Shown piece after piece: positions 63,926 through 64,000 of a stretch of DNA of 64,000 bases. Numbering within the stretch: the first letter of the stretch is position 1; every line of letters starts with the position of its first letter. The position numbers and the translations under genes are program-made. Source of the stretch: Henriciella sp. Lineage in GTDB: Bacteria > Pseudomonadota > Alphaproteobacteria > Caulobacterales > Hyphomonadaceae. The notes beneath the pieces were generated by a model. It was given only the letters and a program-made list of their open reading frames with translations. It was not told the origin of the DNA and ran no database searches. The stretch covers positions 1 to 64,000 of the forward strand of contig JAEPOM010000002.1 of NCBI GenBank assembly GCA_017642885.1. The letters are read 5' to 3'.

Positions 63926-64000
63926 CCCGCCTCAAGGATCGCCTCAAAGCCATGATCCAGTCGAGCGGCCCGCTTCCAGTGGCCGCTTACATGGATCTTT
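63922..64000 (+). CDS. Start of a MidA/NDUFAF7-like SAM methyltransferase (partial)
   Basis: Only the first 26 codons are present, reading VTRLKDRLKAMIQSSGPLPV and AAYMDL, which resembles the start of the class I SAM methyltransferase family COG1565 that follows lgt in many Alphaproteobacteria. The GTG at 63922 overlaps the lgt stop, suggesting translational coupling. The rest lies beyond the window. Confidence 0.7.
   Translation, partial: MTRLKDRLKAMIQSSGPLPVAAYMDL

Overview
The window is a stretch of core chromosome from an alphaproteobacterium, most likely a marine stalked or budding member of the Hyphomonadaceae/Maricaulales or a close relative in the Caulobacterales. The evidence is the partial 16S rRNA, a DivL-type tyrosine pseudo-histidine kinase with a full-consensus CtrA box upstream, CobS/CobT cobaltochelatase genes, a UrcA-family protein, a SDHAF4-like protein, a TIGR02302 protein and several gene orders typical of Alphaproteobacteria (rpe-heparinase-capD/wbpM-purH, argH-lptM-lysA with tlpA, rpmB next to DUF3108, petP-petR). 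I see no insertion sequence, prophage, integrase, toxin-antitoxin pair or CRISPR array. The base composition looks even throughout.

Layout. Positions 1-1256 hold the 5' part of a 16S rRNA gene on the minus strand and a 0.7 kb leader with two or three tandem promoters built on a diverged duplication. Positions 1257-8010 hold a CBS-domain protein, a tiny membrane ORF, dodecin, divL, DUF2853, an EF-hand protein, an ArsR/AHSA1/DUF4287 operon and a SDHAF4-like gene. Positions 8101-17557 form a plus-strand housekeeping run: htpX, rsmB, a glycine-zipper lipoprotein, rpe, a heparinase-like protein, a WbpM-like dehydratase, purH and ybgC. Positions 17572-20600 hold small stress and unknown genes, including hsp20 with a probable ROSE RNA thermometer. 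Positions 20583-26819 hold the TIGR02302 protein, lysA, lptM and argH, with divergent tlpA.

Positions 26816-33039 run on the minus strand: TauE, a phytase-like esterase, cobT, a GT87 mannosyltransferase-like protein and cobS. Positions 33207-39778 hold an alpha/beta hydrolase, an enoyl-CoA hydratase, an amidohydrolase lipoprotein, rpmB, DUF3108, xthA and urcA. Positions 39851-43245 are the sdhCDAB operon. Positions 43437-55139 hold peptidases, an MFS transporter, an outer-membrane barrel, phosphomannomutase, a cadherin-like/di-heme peroxidase lipoprotein, a TonB-like proline-rich protein, a TIGR04283 glycosyltransferase, gamma-glutamyltransferase and a P1 peptidase. A tRNA-Arg(ACG) lies at 55197-55273. 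The end of the window carries a retropepsin-like protease, ilvE, petP/petR/gst/sensor kinase, a TetR-like regulator, proC, ybjN, ubiK, lgt and the start of a MidA-like methyltransferase.

Functionally the window combines central metabolism (succinate dehydrogenase, purine, arginine, lysine, proline and branched-chain synthesis), envelope biogenesis (lgt, lptM, lipoproteins, outer-membrane barrel, WbpM-like enzyme) and cell-cycle/stress control (DivL, Hsp20, HtpX, PetPR). The observations most worth following up are the DivL/CtrA feedback, the hsp20 thermometer, the 32-codon membrane ORF, the lipoprotein-anchored methyltransferase and the TonB-like protein beside the di-heme peroxidase. I did not find a convincing new multi-gene system.
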